DNA of 64,000 bases from Streptomyces sp. LHD-70 (lineage in GTDB: Bacteria > Actinomycetota > Actinomycetes > Streptomycetales > Streptomycetaceae). The stretch lies in the NCBI RefSeq assembly GCF_031157275.1, contig NZ_JAVIFW010000008.1:62001-126000 (forward strand). The letters are read 5' to 3'. Within the stretch, counting starts at the first letter, position 1, and every line of letters begins with the position of its first letter. This document shows, piece by piece, positions 23,264-30,779 of the stretch. The notes under the pieces were generated by a model. The model was given only the letters and a program-made list of their open reading frames with translations, did not search any database and had not been told where the DNA came from. Made by a program: the position numbers and the translations under genes.

Positions 23264-23737
23264 ATGTCCGCTGACACGACCGCTGCCGCCGGCGCCACCG
23301 AAGTGACGCTCTACGACGTGGACAACCCCGCGCCCGTCATCGAGGCCCCGCGCAAGCGCACCAAGAAGACCCCGAAGGCCACGCGCGGCAACTTCGAGAT
23401 GTACGGCTGGCTGTTCATGCGCCTGTCCGGCATCGTCCTGGTCGTCCTGGTCCTCGGCCACCTGCTGATCCAGCTCGTCCTCGACGGCGGCGTCTCCAAG
23501 ATCGGCTTCGCCTTCGTGGCCGGCCGCTGGGCCTCGCCGTGGTGGCAGGCCTGGGACCTGGTGATGCTGTGGCTCGCCATGTTGCACGGCGCCAACGGCC
23601 TGCGCACGATCATCAATGACTACGCCGAGCGCGACAACACGCGCTTCTGGCTCAAGATGCTGCTGTACACCGCGACGGTGTTCACCGTCCTGCTGGGCAC
23701 GCTGGTGATCTTCACCTTCGACCCGAACATCCGCTAG
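23264..23737 (+). CDS. sdhD: Succinate dehydrogenase hydrophobic membrane anchor subunit
   Basis: The 157-residue protein has a 40-residue charged cytoplasmic head (APRKRTKKTPKATRGNFEMY) and three membrane helices, including LSGIVLVVLVLGHLLIQLVL and LVMLWLAMLHGANGLRTI. These supply His residues for haem and quinone binding with SdhC. The start is ATG 23264, five bases after the sdhC stop. It is part of complex II, which passes electrons from succinate oxidation to menaquinone. Confidence 0.93.
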   Translation: MSADTTAAAGATEVTLYDVDNPAPVIEAPRKRTKKTPKATRGNFEMYGWLFMRLSGIVLVVLVLGHLLIQLVLDGGVSKIGFAFVAGRWASPWWQAWDLVMLWLAMLHGANGLRTIINDYAERDNTRFWLKMLLYTATVFTVLLGTLVIFTFDPNIR

Positions 23738-23759
23738 GCCGGGGCTGAGGTAACCACTG

Positions 23760-25529
23760 ATGAAGATTCACAAGTACGACACCGTCATCGTCGGCGCCGG
23801 CGGCGCCGGCATGCGCGCCGCCATCGAGGCGACGAAGCGCAGCCGCACCGCCGTGCTGACGAAGCTCTACCCCACCCGCTCCCACACGGGCGCAGCGCAG
23901 GGCGGCATGGCCGCCGCGCTCGCCAACGTGGAGGAGGACAACTGGGAGTGGCACACCTTCGACACGATCAAGGGCGGTGACTACCTGGTCGACCAGGACG
24001 CCGCCGAGATCCTCGCGAAGGAGGCCATCGACGCGGTCCTCGACCTGGAGAAGATGGGCCTGCCGTTCGGCCGTACGGAGAACGGCACCATCGACCAGCG
24101 CCGTTTCGGCGGTCACTCCCGCAACCACGGCGAGGCTCCTGTCCGCCGCGCCTGCTACTCCGGTGACCGCACCGGCCACATGATCCTCCAGACGCTGTAC
24201 CAGAACTGCATCAAGGAGGGCGTGGAGTTCTTCAACGAGTTCTACGTCCTGGACCAGCTCATCGTCGAGGACCCCAAGACGGGGGTGAAGCACTCCGCGG
24301 GCGTCGTCGCGTACGAGCTGGCCACCGGCGAGATCCACGTCTTCCAGGCGAAGTCCGTGATCTACGCCTCCGGCGGCACCGGCAAGTTCTTCAAGGTGAC
24401 CTCCAACGCGCACACCCTCACCGGTGACGGCCAGGCGGCCTGCTACCGGCGCGGACTGCCGCTGGAGGACATGGAGTTCTTCCAGTTCCACCCGACCGGC
24501 ATCTGGCGCATGGGCATCCTCCTCACCGAGGGCGCGCGCGGCGAAGGCGGCATCCTTCGCAACAAGGACGGCGAGCGCTTCATGGAGAAGTACGCGCCCG
24601 TCATGAAGGACCTCGCCTCGCGTGACGTCGTCTCCCGCGCGATCTACACCGAGATCCGCGAGGGCCGCGGCTGCGGTCCCGAGGGCGACCACGTCTTCCT
24701 CGACCTGACGCACCTGCCGCCGGAGCAGCTGGACGCCAAGCTCCCGGACATCACCGAGTTCGCGCGTACGTACCTCGGCATCGAGCCCTACACGGACCCG
24801 ATCCCGATCCAGCCGACCGCGCACTACGCCATGGGCGGCATCCCGACCAACGTCGAGGGTGAGGTCCTGGCGGACAACACCACCGTCGTGCCGGGTCTGT
24901 ACGCGGCGGGCGAGGTCGCCTGCGTGTCGGTGCACGGCGCCAACCGCCTGGGCACCAACTCGCTGCTCGACATCAACGTGTTCGGCCGCCGCTCCGGCAT
25001 CGCCGCCGCCGAGTACTCCGCGAAGGCCGACTTCGTCGAGCTGCCGGAGAACCCGGCCGAGCTGGTCCAGGAGCAGGTCGAGCGGCTGCGGAACTCCACG
25101 GGCAACGAGCGCGTGGCGGAGCTCCGCAAGGAGCTGCAGGAGACCATGGACGCCAACGTCATGGTGTTCCGCACCGAGCAGACCATCAAGACCGCGGTCG
25201 AGAAGATCGGCGAGCTGCGCGCCCGCTACAAGAACGTGTCCGTCCAGGACAAGGGCAAGCGCTTCAACACCGACCTCCTCGAGGCCATCGAGCTGGGCAA
25301 CCTGCTCGACCTGGCCGAGGTCATGGCCGTGTCCGCGCTCGCCCGCAAGGAGTCGCGCGGCGGTCACTACCGCGAGGACTTCCCCAACCGCGACGACGTG
25401 AACTTCATGCGCCACACCATGGCGTACCGCGAGGTCACGGGCGAGGGCGAGGACGCCAAGGACTCGATCCGGCTCGACTACAAGCCCGTCGTCCAGACCC
25501 GCTACCAGCCGATGGAGCGTAAGTACTGA
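23760..25529 (+). CDS. sdhA: Succinate dehydrogenase flavoprotein subunit
   Basis: This 589-residue catalytic subunit carries covalent FAD and oxidises succinate. It shows the dinucleotide-binding opening YDTVIVGAGGAGMRAAIEA, the Ser-His FAD-attachment block LYPTRSHTGAAQGG, GGHSRNHGEAPVRRAC, GQAACYRRGLPLEDMEFFQF, the active-site LTEGARGEGG and GANRLGTNSLLDINVFGRRS. Its length matches the family. The ATG at 23760 lies 22 bp after sdhD, and its TGA overlaps the ATG of sdhB. Confidence 0.96.
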   Translation: MKIHKYDTVIVGAGGAGMRAAIEATKRSRTAVLTKLYPTRSHTGAAQGGMAAALANVEEDNWEWHTFDTIKGGDYLVDQDAAEILAKEAIDAVLDLEKMGLPFGRTENGTIDQRRFGGHSRNHGEAPVRRACYSGDRTGHMILQTLYQNCIKEGVEFFNEFYVLDQLIVEDPKTGVKHSAGVVAYELATGEIHVFQAKSVIYASGGTGKFFKVTSNAHTLTGDGQAACYRRGLPLEDMEFFQFHPTGIWRMGILLTEGARGEGGILRNKDGERFMEKYAPVMKDLASRDVVSRAIYTEIREGRGCGPEGDHVFLDLTHLPPEQLDAKLPDITEFARTYLGIEPYTDPIPIQPTAHYAMGGIPTNVEGEVLADNTTVVPGLYAAGEVACVSVHGANRLGTNSLLDINVFGRRSGIAAAEYSAKADFVELPENPAELVQEQVERLRNSTGNERVAELRKELQETMDANVMVFRTEQTIKTAVEKIGELRARYKNVSVQDKGKRFNTDLLEAIELGNLLDLAEVMAVSALARKESRGGHYREDFPNRDDVNFMRHTMAYREVTGEGEDAKDSIRLDYKPVVQTRYQPMERKY

Positions 25530-26287
25530 TGGCAACTCCCGTACTGGACAAGGTCGAGGCCGAGGCTGCCGCCTCTCCGTACATCACGGCCACGTTCCGG
25601 ATCCGCCGCTTCAACCCGGAGATCTCGGACGAGTCCACCTGGGAAGACTTCCAGGTGGAGATCGACCCGAAGGAGCGCGTCCTCGACGCCCTCCACAAGA
25701 TCAAGTGGGAGCTGGACGGGTCGCTGACCTTCCGCCGCTCCTGCGCGCACGGCATCTGCGGCTCCGACGCGATGCGGATCAACGGCAAGAACAGGCTCGC
25801 CTGCAAGACGCTGATCAAGGACATCAACCCGGAAAAGCCCATCACGGTCGAGGCCATCAAGGGCCTGACGGTCCTGAAGGACCTGGTCGTGGACATGGAG
25901 CCGTTCTTCCAGGCGTACCGCGACGTCATGCCGTTCCTCATCACCGAGGGCAACGAGCCGACGCGTGAGCGCCTGCAGAGCCCCGAGGAGCGCGAGCGCT
26001 TCGACGACACGACCAAGTGCATCCTGTGCGCCGCGTGCACGTCGTCGTGCCCGGTGTTCTGGAACGACGGGCAGTACTTCGGCCCGGCCGCGATCGTCAA
26101 CGCGCACCGCTTCATCTTCGACTCGCGCGACGAGGCCGGTGAGCAGCGCCTGGAGATCCTCAACGACCGCGACGGCGTGTGGCGTTGCCGCACGACCTTC
26201 AACTGCACGGACGCCTGCCCGCGCGGCATCGAGGTCACGAAGGCGATCCAGGAAGTGAAGCGCGCCCTGATCACGCGCCGCTTCTGA
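25529..26287 (+). CDS. sdhB: Succinate dehydrogenase iron-sulfur subunit
   Basis: The 252-residue protein carries the three Fe-S clusters between flavin and quinone. The [2Fe-2S] motif is CAHGICGSDAMRINGKNRLA, the next cluster motif is CILCAACTSSCPVF, and the last is CTDACPRGIEV. The ATG overlaps the sdhA stop, so translation is coupled. The gene is followed by a strong terminator at 26309, closing the operon. Confidence 0.96.
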   Translation: MATPVLDKVEAEAAASPYITATFRIRRFNPEISDESTWEDFQVEIDPKERVLDALHKIKWELDGSLTFRRSCAHGICGSDAMRINGKNRLACKTLIKDINPEKPITVEAIKGLTVLKDLVVDMEPFFQAYRDVMPFLITEGNEPTRERLQSPEERERFDDTTKCILCAACTSSCPVFWNDGQYFGPAAIVNAHRFIFDSRDEAGEQRLEILNDRDGVWRCRTTFNCTDACPRGIEVTKAIQEVKRALITRRF

Positions 26288-26308
26288 GGTCGTTCGCTTC
26301 ACGTGGTC

Positions 26309-26342
26309 GAGGCCCCGTCTCCCTTGTGGGAGGCGGGGCCTC
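26309..26342 (+). terminator. Terminator of the sdhCDAB operon
   Basis: GAGGCCCCGTCTCCC pairs with GGGAGGCGGGGCCTC over 15 bp with one G-U pair and a 4-nt loop (TTGT), 22 bp after the sdhB stop. Confidence 0.85.
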
Positions 26343-26431
26343 GCTCGTATGGGTGAAGGCCTCGGGACCAGACGTTCGAGGCGCAGCCGGTCTACGATGA
26401 TGGCCTCGACACCCGCCACCGGGAGGCCACG

Positions 26432-27049
26432 ATGTCCGCAGCACCTGTCGAGCACTTCGGCACCGACGCCACGGCACCGTCGCTGCTCGAAGAGGCCAAC
26501 ACGCTCATGGAACGCCTCCCCGGCTACCGAGTCGAGATCATCGAGGGCCGCCTGACCGTGACACCTCCCGCAGACGTCGCCCACTCCAGGGCCCTCAACC
26601 GTCTGGTCCGTCCGTTCATCGCCGCAGGCCTGGACGACGGGGCGACGGAAGTTCACCAGGCCATCGGGCTCTGGCTGCCGACCGGGGCCGAGGACTTCGC
26701 CATCCCTGACCTGTCCATCGTGGACGCCGATGTCGACGAGCACCTCGTCGAGAACAACTGCTACGACCCGGTCTGCTTCCGGCTGGTCCTGGAGGTCACC
26801 TCCAGCAACTACCGCGCCGACCTGCGCACCAAGGTCGCCGCCTACGCAGACGCGAAGGTCCCGGTCTACCTGATCGTCGACCGCAAGCACCAGCGCCTCC
26901 ACACCCTCACCGAGCCGCTCGCCTCGGGCTACGACAACCACCAGGTCTACGCTCCCGGCCAGACCGTCGCCCTCCCCGAATCCATCGGCGCCGAAGTGAC
27001 CCTCGATGTCGCCGAGATCCTCAAGGCCGGGGAGCCCCGCCGCCCCTAA
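26432..27049 (+). CDS. Uma2-family (DUF820) putative endonuclease
   Basis: The 205 residues carry the PD-(D/E)xK-like pattern of this very common actinomycete and cyanobacterial family: YRVEIIEGRLTVTPPA, then FAIPDLSIVDADVDE, LVLEVTSSNYRADLRTK and a YADAKVPVYLIVDRK strand. Asp in PDLSIV, Glu in LEVTS and Lys of RTK form the likely metal site. The biological role of the family is unsettled. Start ATG 26432 with GGGAGGCC upstream. It lies just after the sdh terminator and 9 bp before a VOC gene. Confidence 0.8.
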   Translation: MSAAPVEHFGTDATAPSLLEEANTLMERLPGYRVEIIEGRLTVTPPADVAHSRALNRLVRPFIAAGLDDGATEVHQAIGLWLPTGAEDFAIPDLSIVDADVDEHLVENNCYDPVCFRLVLEVTSSNYRADLRTKVAAYADAKVPVYLIVDRKHQRLHTLTEPLASGYDNHQVYAPGQTVALPESIGAEVTLDVAEILKAGEPRRP

Positions 27050-27058
27050 TGTGACGCC

Positions 27059-27472
27059 ATGTCACTTCAACTGCTCGGCTTCGACAACGTCCTGCTCCCC
27101 GTGGGCGATCTGGACGAGGCCGTGGACTTCTACGAGCGGGTCGGCTTCCCGCTCTCCTTCCGGCTCGACGAGGCCGGGATCGCCCTGCTGAAGGTGGGCG
27201 ACGAGACGCCCGGTGTGCTGCTGCGCCAGGAGGACGGCCTGCTTCCCCGCGCACCCGGGACCTGGACGCCACGCATCTGGCTGGAGGTGCCGGACGCCCG
27301 CGCGGCCTCCGGAGACCTGGCGGCCGCGGGCCTGCGCCCCGATCCGCCGCTCTCCGTCTCGACCGGCTGGACCGTCGAACTCGCTGACCCCTGGGGCAAT
27401 GTCATCGGTTTCACGGACTACCTGAAGCGCCCCTCGCTCGCCCGGAAGCAGTCCGCCGAGACTCCCGCTTGA
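27059..27472 (+). CDS. Glyoxalase/VOC superfamily protein
   Basis: The 137 residues form one vicinal-oxygen-chelate module pair: LLGFDNVLLPVGDLDEAVDF, YERVGFPLSFRLD, then ARAASGDLAAAGLRP and VELADPWGNVIGFTDYLKRP. Members include metal-dependent dioxygenases, fosfomycin/bleomycin resistance proteins and glyoxalase I. The usual metal ligands are not all obvious, so enzyme type is open. Its stop codon forms part of the first TetR-type palindrome at 27469. Confidence 0.75.
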   Translation: MSLQLLGFDNVLLPVGDLDEAVDFYERVGFPLSFRLDEAGIALLKVGDETPGVLLRQEDGLLPRAPGTWTPRIWLEVPDARAASGDLAAAGLRPDPPLSVSTGWTVELADPWGNVIGFTDYLKRPSLARKQSAETPA

Positions 27473-27526
27473 ACGTGTTCAAAAACAGGTCTACAGTCCA
27501 TGACAACAGCTTTTGAACGCGTTCAA
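27469..27526 (+). promoter_or_regulatory. Twin 14-bp palindromic operators around a promoter of the TetR operon
   Basis: TTGAACGTGTTCAA at 27469-27482 (one mismatched centre pair) and the perfect palindrome TTGAACGCGTTCAA at 27513-27526 are spaced 44 bp start to start. A plausible -10 (TACAGT, 27492-27497) lies between them in a locally AT-rich stretch. Two matching sites bracketing a promoter, ahead of an operon that ends in a TetR gene, point to autoregulated repression. Confidence 0.7.
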
Positions 27527-27584
27527 GAGGGCTGACGACGGCATCCTGCCGTCCCCTCGGGCGCCTTGAAAGGGGCAGGGACCC

Positions 27585-28013
27585 ATGGACCTCACCGTCC
27601 TCGCGTACGTCGTCTACCTGGCGATCAGCATCGGCCTCACCGTCTGGGTGGCCCGCACCCTCAGCCGCAACGGGCGGATCTTCCTCGGCGACGTCCTGCA
27701 CGGCAACGAGAAGCTCGCGGAGGCCGTCAACCACCTTCTGGTCGTCGGCTTCTACCTGGTCAACCTCGGCTTCGTCGCCCTCTACCTGAGCGGCGACGAG
27801 GAACTCGGCACCGCCCGCGAGGTGTTCGAGGCGCTGTCGGTGAAGCTGGGCGTCGTCCTGCTCGTCCTCGGCGTGATGCACCTCGGCAACGTGTGGGTGC
27901 TCAACAAGATCCGGCGGCGCGGAATGATGGAGCGCGAGCAGCTTCCGCCCGTACCGCCGCAGGGCCTGAGCGGCCAGCAGGGCGCCTGGGCGGCCAAGCC
28001 GGCCGGGGCCTGA
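27585..28013 (+). CDS. Three-span membrane protein of unknown function
   Basis: The 142-residue product has helices at about 4-26 (LTVLAYVVYLAISIGLTVWV), 46-67 (NHLLVVGFYLVNLGFVALYL) and 84-106 (LGVVLLVLGVMHLGNVWVL), and a Pro/Gln-rich cytoplasmic tail. The family was not recognised. It is the first gene after the twin palindromes, 5 bp before a DCC thiol-disulfide protein. The unit could be a membrane redox or stress system under TetR control, but that is inference. Confidence 0.7.
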   Translation: MDLTVLAYVVYLAISIGLTVWVARTLSRNGRIFLGDVLHGNEKLAEAVNHLLVVGFYLVNLGFVALYLSGDEELGTAREVFEALSVKLGVVLLVLGVMHLGNVWVLNKIRRRGMMEREQLPPVPPQGLSGQQGAWAAKPAGA

Positions 28014-28017
28014 GCCG

Positions 28018-28533
28018 ATGACCGCCGAGGCCACGGCCGCCGACCGGGACCCCGCGCGGGTCCCGGTCCGCCGGCTCACCGTCCTGTACGACGCGAACTG
28101 CCCGCTCTGCACCCACGTACGCCAATGGCTCGCCCGGCAGCGGCAGTTGGTGCGGCTCGACCTGGTGCCCGCCGGGTCCGAGGAGGCGCGCCGGCGGTTC
28201 CCGGGGCTCGACCACGGGGCCACGCTCGACGAGATCACCGTCGTCGCCGACGGCGGCCAGGTCTACCGGGGGCCCGCCGCCTGGGTCGTCACCCTGTGGG
28301 CCCTCGCCGAACACCGCCCGCTCGCCCACCGCCTGGCCACTCCGGCCGGCGCCCGCCTCGCGCGCGGCGCCGCGCTCGCCGCCGCGAAGTGGCGCGAGGG
28401 GCACCGGGAACAGCCCGGTGGCGGCTGGGGCGGCGGGGTGTACCGCACCGCGGACGGCTGGGTCTACCACCCGAAGCACGGCTGGAGCCGTACGACACCG
28501 TCCTGTGCCGACGGCTCCTGCACCACTGGTTAG
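28018..28533 (+). CDS. DCC-family (DUF393) thiol-disulfide oxidoreductase-like protein
   Basis: The 171 residues contain the signature LTVLYDANCPLC, with CPLC at 28-31 as the redox motif, then LARQRQLVRLDLVPA and a WVVTLWALAEHRPLAHR segment. Members have a thioredoxin-like fold. A Gly-rich C-terminal part ends with SCADGSC, giving two further Cys residues not typical of the core domain. It is the second gene of the TetR-controlled operon. Confidence 0.8.
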   Translation: MTAEATAADRDPARVPVRRLTVLYDANCPLCTHVRQWLARQRQLVRLDLVPAGSEEARRRFPGLDHGATLDEITVVADGGQVYRGPAAWVVTLWALAEHRPLAHRLATPAGARLARGAALAAAKWREGHREQPGGGWGGGVYRTADGWVYHPKHGWSRTTPSCADGSCTTG

Positions 28534-28544
28534 GCTCTGTCACC

Positions 28545-29309
28545 GTGGCAGCGACGAACGACGAAGCAGACGCGAACCCCGGCGGGGACGAGGGCCGGAA
28601 GTCCCCCGCGAAGAGCGAGCAGACCCGCGCCCTGATCCTCGAAACGGCCATGCGGCTCTTCCAGGAACGCGGCTACGACAAGACGACGATGCGGGTCATC
28701 GCCAAGGAGGCCGGGGTCTCCGTCGGCAACGCGTACTACTACTACGCGGGCAAGGAACACCTCATCCAGGGCTTCTACGACCGGATCGCCGCCGAGCACC
28801 AGGCGGCGGTCCGGCCGGTCCTGGACCGCGAGACCGACCTGGAGGCGCGGCTCGCGGGCGTGCTGCGCTGCTGGCTCGACATCGCCCAGCCGTACCACGA
28901 GTTCGCCGCCCAGTTCTTCAAGAACGCCGCCGACCCGGACTCCCCGCTGAGCCCGTTCTCGCCCGAGTCGGAGCACGCCCGCGAGGCCGCCATAGACGTG
29001 CACCGCGAGGTGCTGCGCGGCTCCAAGTCCAAGGTGCCCGAGGAACTCCGTGAAGTCCTCCCCGAGTTGATGTGGCTCTCCCAGATGGGACTCGTCCTGT
29101 ACTGGGTCTTCGACCGCTCCCCCGGCCGCACCCGCAGCTACCGCCTGGCCGCCCGCGGCGCTCGCCTCACCACCCGCGGCGTGGCCCTGTCCCGCTTCCG
29201 CGTCCTGCGCCCCCTGGTCCGCGAGGTGCACGAACTCTTCACGGACTTCCTGCCGGGGATGACGCGGCCGGAGGACCCCGCGAAGCCCGAAGCGGACAAG
29301 GGGCCCTAG
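28545..29309 (+). CDS. TetR-family transcriptional regulator
   Basis: The 254-residue repressor starts at GTG 28545, 11 bp after the DCC gene. The helix-turn-helix lies at about 27-75: TRALILETAMRLFQERGYDK, TTMRVIAKEAGVSVGNAYYY and YAGKEHLIQGFYDRI. The C-terminal ligand domain is mostly helical, with several aromatic residues (WLDIAQPYHEFAAQFFKNAA). As last gene of the operon that begins after the twin palindromes, it probably represses its own transcription. The ligand is unknown. Confidence 0.88.
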   Translation: MAATNDEADANPGGDEGRKSPAKSEQTRALILETAMRLFQERGYDKTTMRVIAKEAGVSVGNAYYYYAGKEHLIQGFYDRIAAEHQAAVRPVLDRETDLEARLAGVLRCWLDIAQPYHEFAAQFFKNAADPDSPLSPFSPESEHAREAAIDVHREVLRGSKSKVPEELREVLPELMWLSQMGLVLYWVFDRSPGRTRSYRLAARGARLTTRGVALSRFRVLRPLVREVHELFTDFLPGMTRPEDPAKPEADKGP

Positions 29310-29332
29310 GCCGTGTCCGTGCCCGCTCGCCG

Positions 29333-29710
29333 CTACCCGGGGAGTCGGCCCGCCAGCAGGATCAGTGCCGCGAGCCCGGCCAGCGCGCCCCCGCCGACGG
29401 CCATGGCCACACCGCTGCGCCTGGCCGTGCACACGCCCAGGACGGAGACGACGCCGACGGCGGGCACGACGTACGAGGTGAGCGCGGTGAGGACACCGGG
29501 GAAGCCAGGGGTCCGCACCCCGTCCCGGCAGGTGCCGCAGGCGATGGCCAGAAGCGGTACGACCACCATGATGGCCACCGTCAGAAACGCGAGGACGATG
29601 GCGAGGACGGCGCGCACCGCCCGGTCGGCGGCGGGCGGCCAGTCCGGGGCGCCGTTCTCGGACGAGGCGCCGTTCTCGGACGGGGAACCGGCGGGATCGG
29701 TCGGTGTCAT
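29333..29710 (-). CDS. Small integral membrane protein
   Basis: The product has 125 residues from ATG 29710. It has three to four hydrophobic helices (VLAIVLAFLTVAIMVVVPLL, ALTSYVVPAVGVVSVLGVCT, GVAMAVGGGALAGLAALILL) after a disordered head. CGTC in the first loop may form a disulfide. No family was recognised. It follows another small membrane protein gene in the same direction. Confidence 0.6.
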   Translation of the reverse strand: MTPTDPAGSPSENGASSENGAPDWPPAADRAVRAVLAIVLAFLTVAIMVVVPLLAIACGTCRDGVRTPGFPGVLTALTSYVVPAVGVVSVLGVCTARRSGVAMAVGGGALAGLAALILLAGRLPG

Positions 29711-29756
29711 GACGGCGAAGCTACGGTCCCGTGCGCGGGCCTCGGATCCGCGCTCG

Positions 29757-29782
29757 TACTCAAGTGCCGTACTCAAGTGCCG
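29757..29782. repeat. 13-bp tandem duplication between two small membrane-protein genes
   Basis: TACTCAAGTGCCG occurs at 29757-29769 and 29770-29782 without a gap, in the 75-bp spacer just after the stop of the 29786 gene. Confidence 0.85.
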
Positions 29783-29785
29783 CAC

Positions 29786-30181
29786 TCAGCGGGCCCGGGT
29801 GTTCTCGCCCAGCTCGCGCATGGCCCACGCGTGGGCGCTGATCTGGCGGCGCAGGGAGCCCGTCGTGAAGAGGGCCACGCCTGCCGCCGACACCGGGACG
29901 GAGAGGGCGAGGACCGCCAGGGCCTCGGGCCAGTCGCGTTCGTCCTCGCACCGGTCGCCGCGCTGCAGACCGCCGTTGGCGGTGCCGTACTCGGTCAGGA
30001 GGCGGGACTCGCACTCCTGCGGGTGCTGGTCGTCGGGCTTCCTGTCGACCTCGTACGGGGTGAGCAGCAGCATCACGCACCAGGTCCACTGCAGGGCCGC
30101 GACGACCAGCAGGACGACGCCCCATGTGCGTATCCGGGTGGCTCTGTCGCGGTAGTCGAGGTCGTACTCGCGTGCTCGCAT
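29786..30181 (-). CDS. Two-span membrane protein of unknown function
   Basis: The 131-residue product begins MRAREYDLDYRDRATRIRTW. It has a helix at about 20-41 (GVVLLVVAALQWTWCVMLLL), an exterior acidic loop with two Cys residues (ECESRLLTEYG and GDRCEDERD), and a second helix (ALAVLALSVPVSAAGVALFT). No family was recognised. It lies 9 bp after an ATP-binding protein gene and could be co-transcribed with it. Confidence 0.6.
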   Translation of the reverse strand: MRAREYDLDYRDRATRIRTWGVVLLVVAALQWTWCVMLLLTPYEVDRKPDDQHPQECESRLLTEYGTANGGLQRGDRCEDERDWPEALAVLALSVPVSAAGVALFTTGSLRRQISAHAWAMRELGENTRAR

Positions 30182-30190
30182 GCCGTGAAT

Positions 30191-30625
30191 CTAGCCCGCG
30201 AGGCAGGGCTCGGCGGAGCCGACCAGGACCCAGACCGTCTTGCCGTGCGGGCCGCGCCGCCACACTCCCCACGCGTTCGCCACCGACTCGACCAGCTGCA
30301 GGCTCCGCCCGTGGTCGTCGCCGCCCAGGCCCACCAACAGGCCGGGTCCTGCGCGGAGTTCGGGGCCCGTGTCGGACTCGTCGGAGACCTCGATGAAGCA
30401 CGTGCCGTCCGCGAGGACCGTCACCGCCACCTCGAACTCCCGCTCCCGCAAGGGCCCATGGCGTACGAGGAGGGTCGCGAGCTCGGAGACGAGGAGGGCC
30501 GCGTCGGCCACGGCGGGGGTGTGCGCGCCGTGGCCCCAGGCCGTCATGTGGTCGCGGACCCGCAGCCGGGCGAGGCCGACGGACGCCGGGTGCCGGGGCA
30601 GCCGGAACGCCGCACGTCTGAGCAC
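30191..30625 (-). CDS. SpoIIAB/RsbW-like ATP-binding protein (HATPase_c)
   Basis: The 144-residue product starts at GTG 30625, chosen because GGGGAGG lies 6 nt upstream. It has the GHKL fold: an N-box variant LLVSELATLLVRHGP, FIEVSDESDTGPELR and GRSLQLVESVANAWGV. Streptomyces encode dozens of such small anti-sigma-like ATPases. The usual Asn of the N-box is replaced (ELATLLV), and the following G1 motif is weak, so ATP binding may be impaired. Partner proteins are not encoded next to it. Confidence 0.75.
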   Translation of the reverse strand: MLRRAAFRLPRHPASVGLARLRVRDHMTAWGHGAHTPAVADAALLVSELATLLVRHGPLREREFEVAVTVLADGTCFIEVSDESDTGPELRAGPGLLVGLGGDDHGRSLQLVESVANAWGVWRRGPHGKTVWVLVGSAEPCLAG

Positions 30626-30779
30626 GACCCACCTCCCCGGATTCCTCCGCGCACAGTCACGGGTTCTGCACACCCGACATCCCCGATGCTGCGCCGTTGC
30701 GGCGGGTGATGCCAGAGGGGCGGGCGTCAAGAACCGTGGACTGGCCGGAACCGGACCTCAGGGAGGGCGCCGGGCGGGC

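Noticed and set aside
23712..25535. A 607-codon open frame antisense to sdhA
   Set aside because: It lies wholly within sdhA, has repetitive Val/Asp/Leu/Arg composition typical of reversed GC-rich coding DNA, and no recognisable domain.
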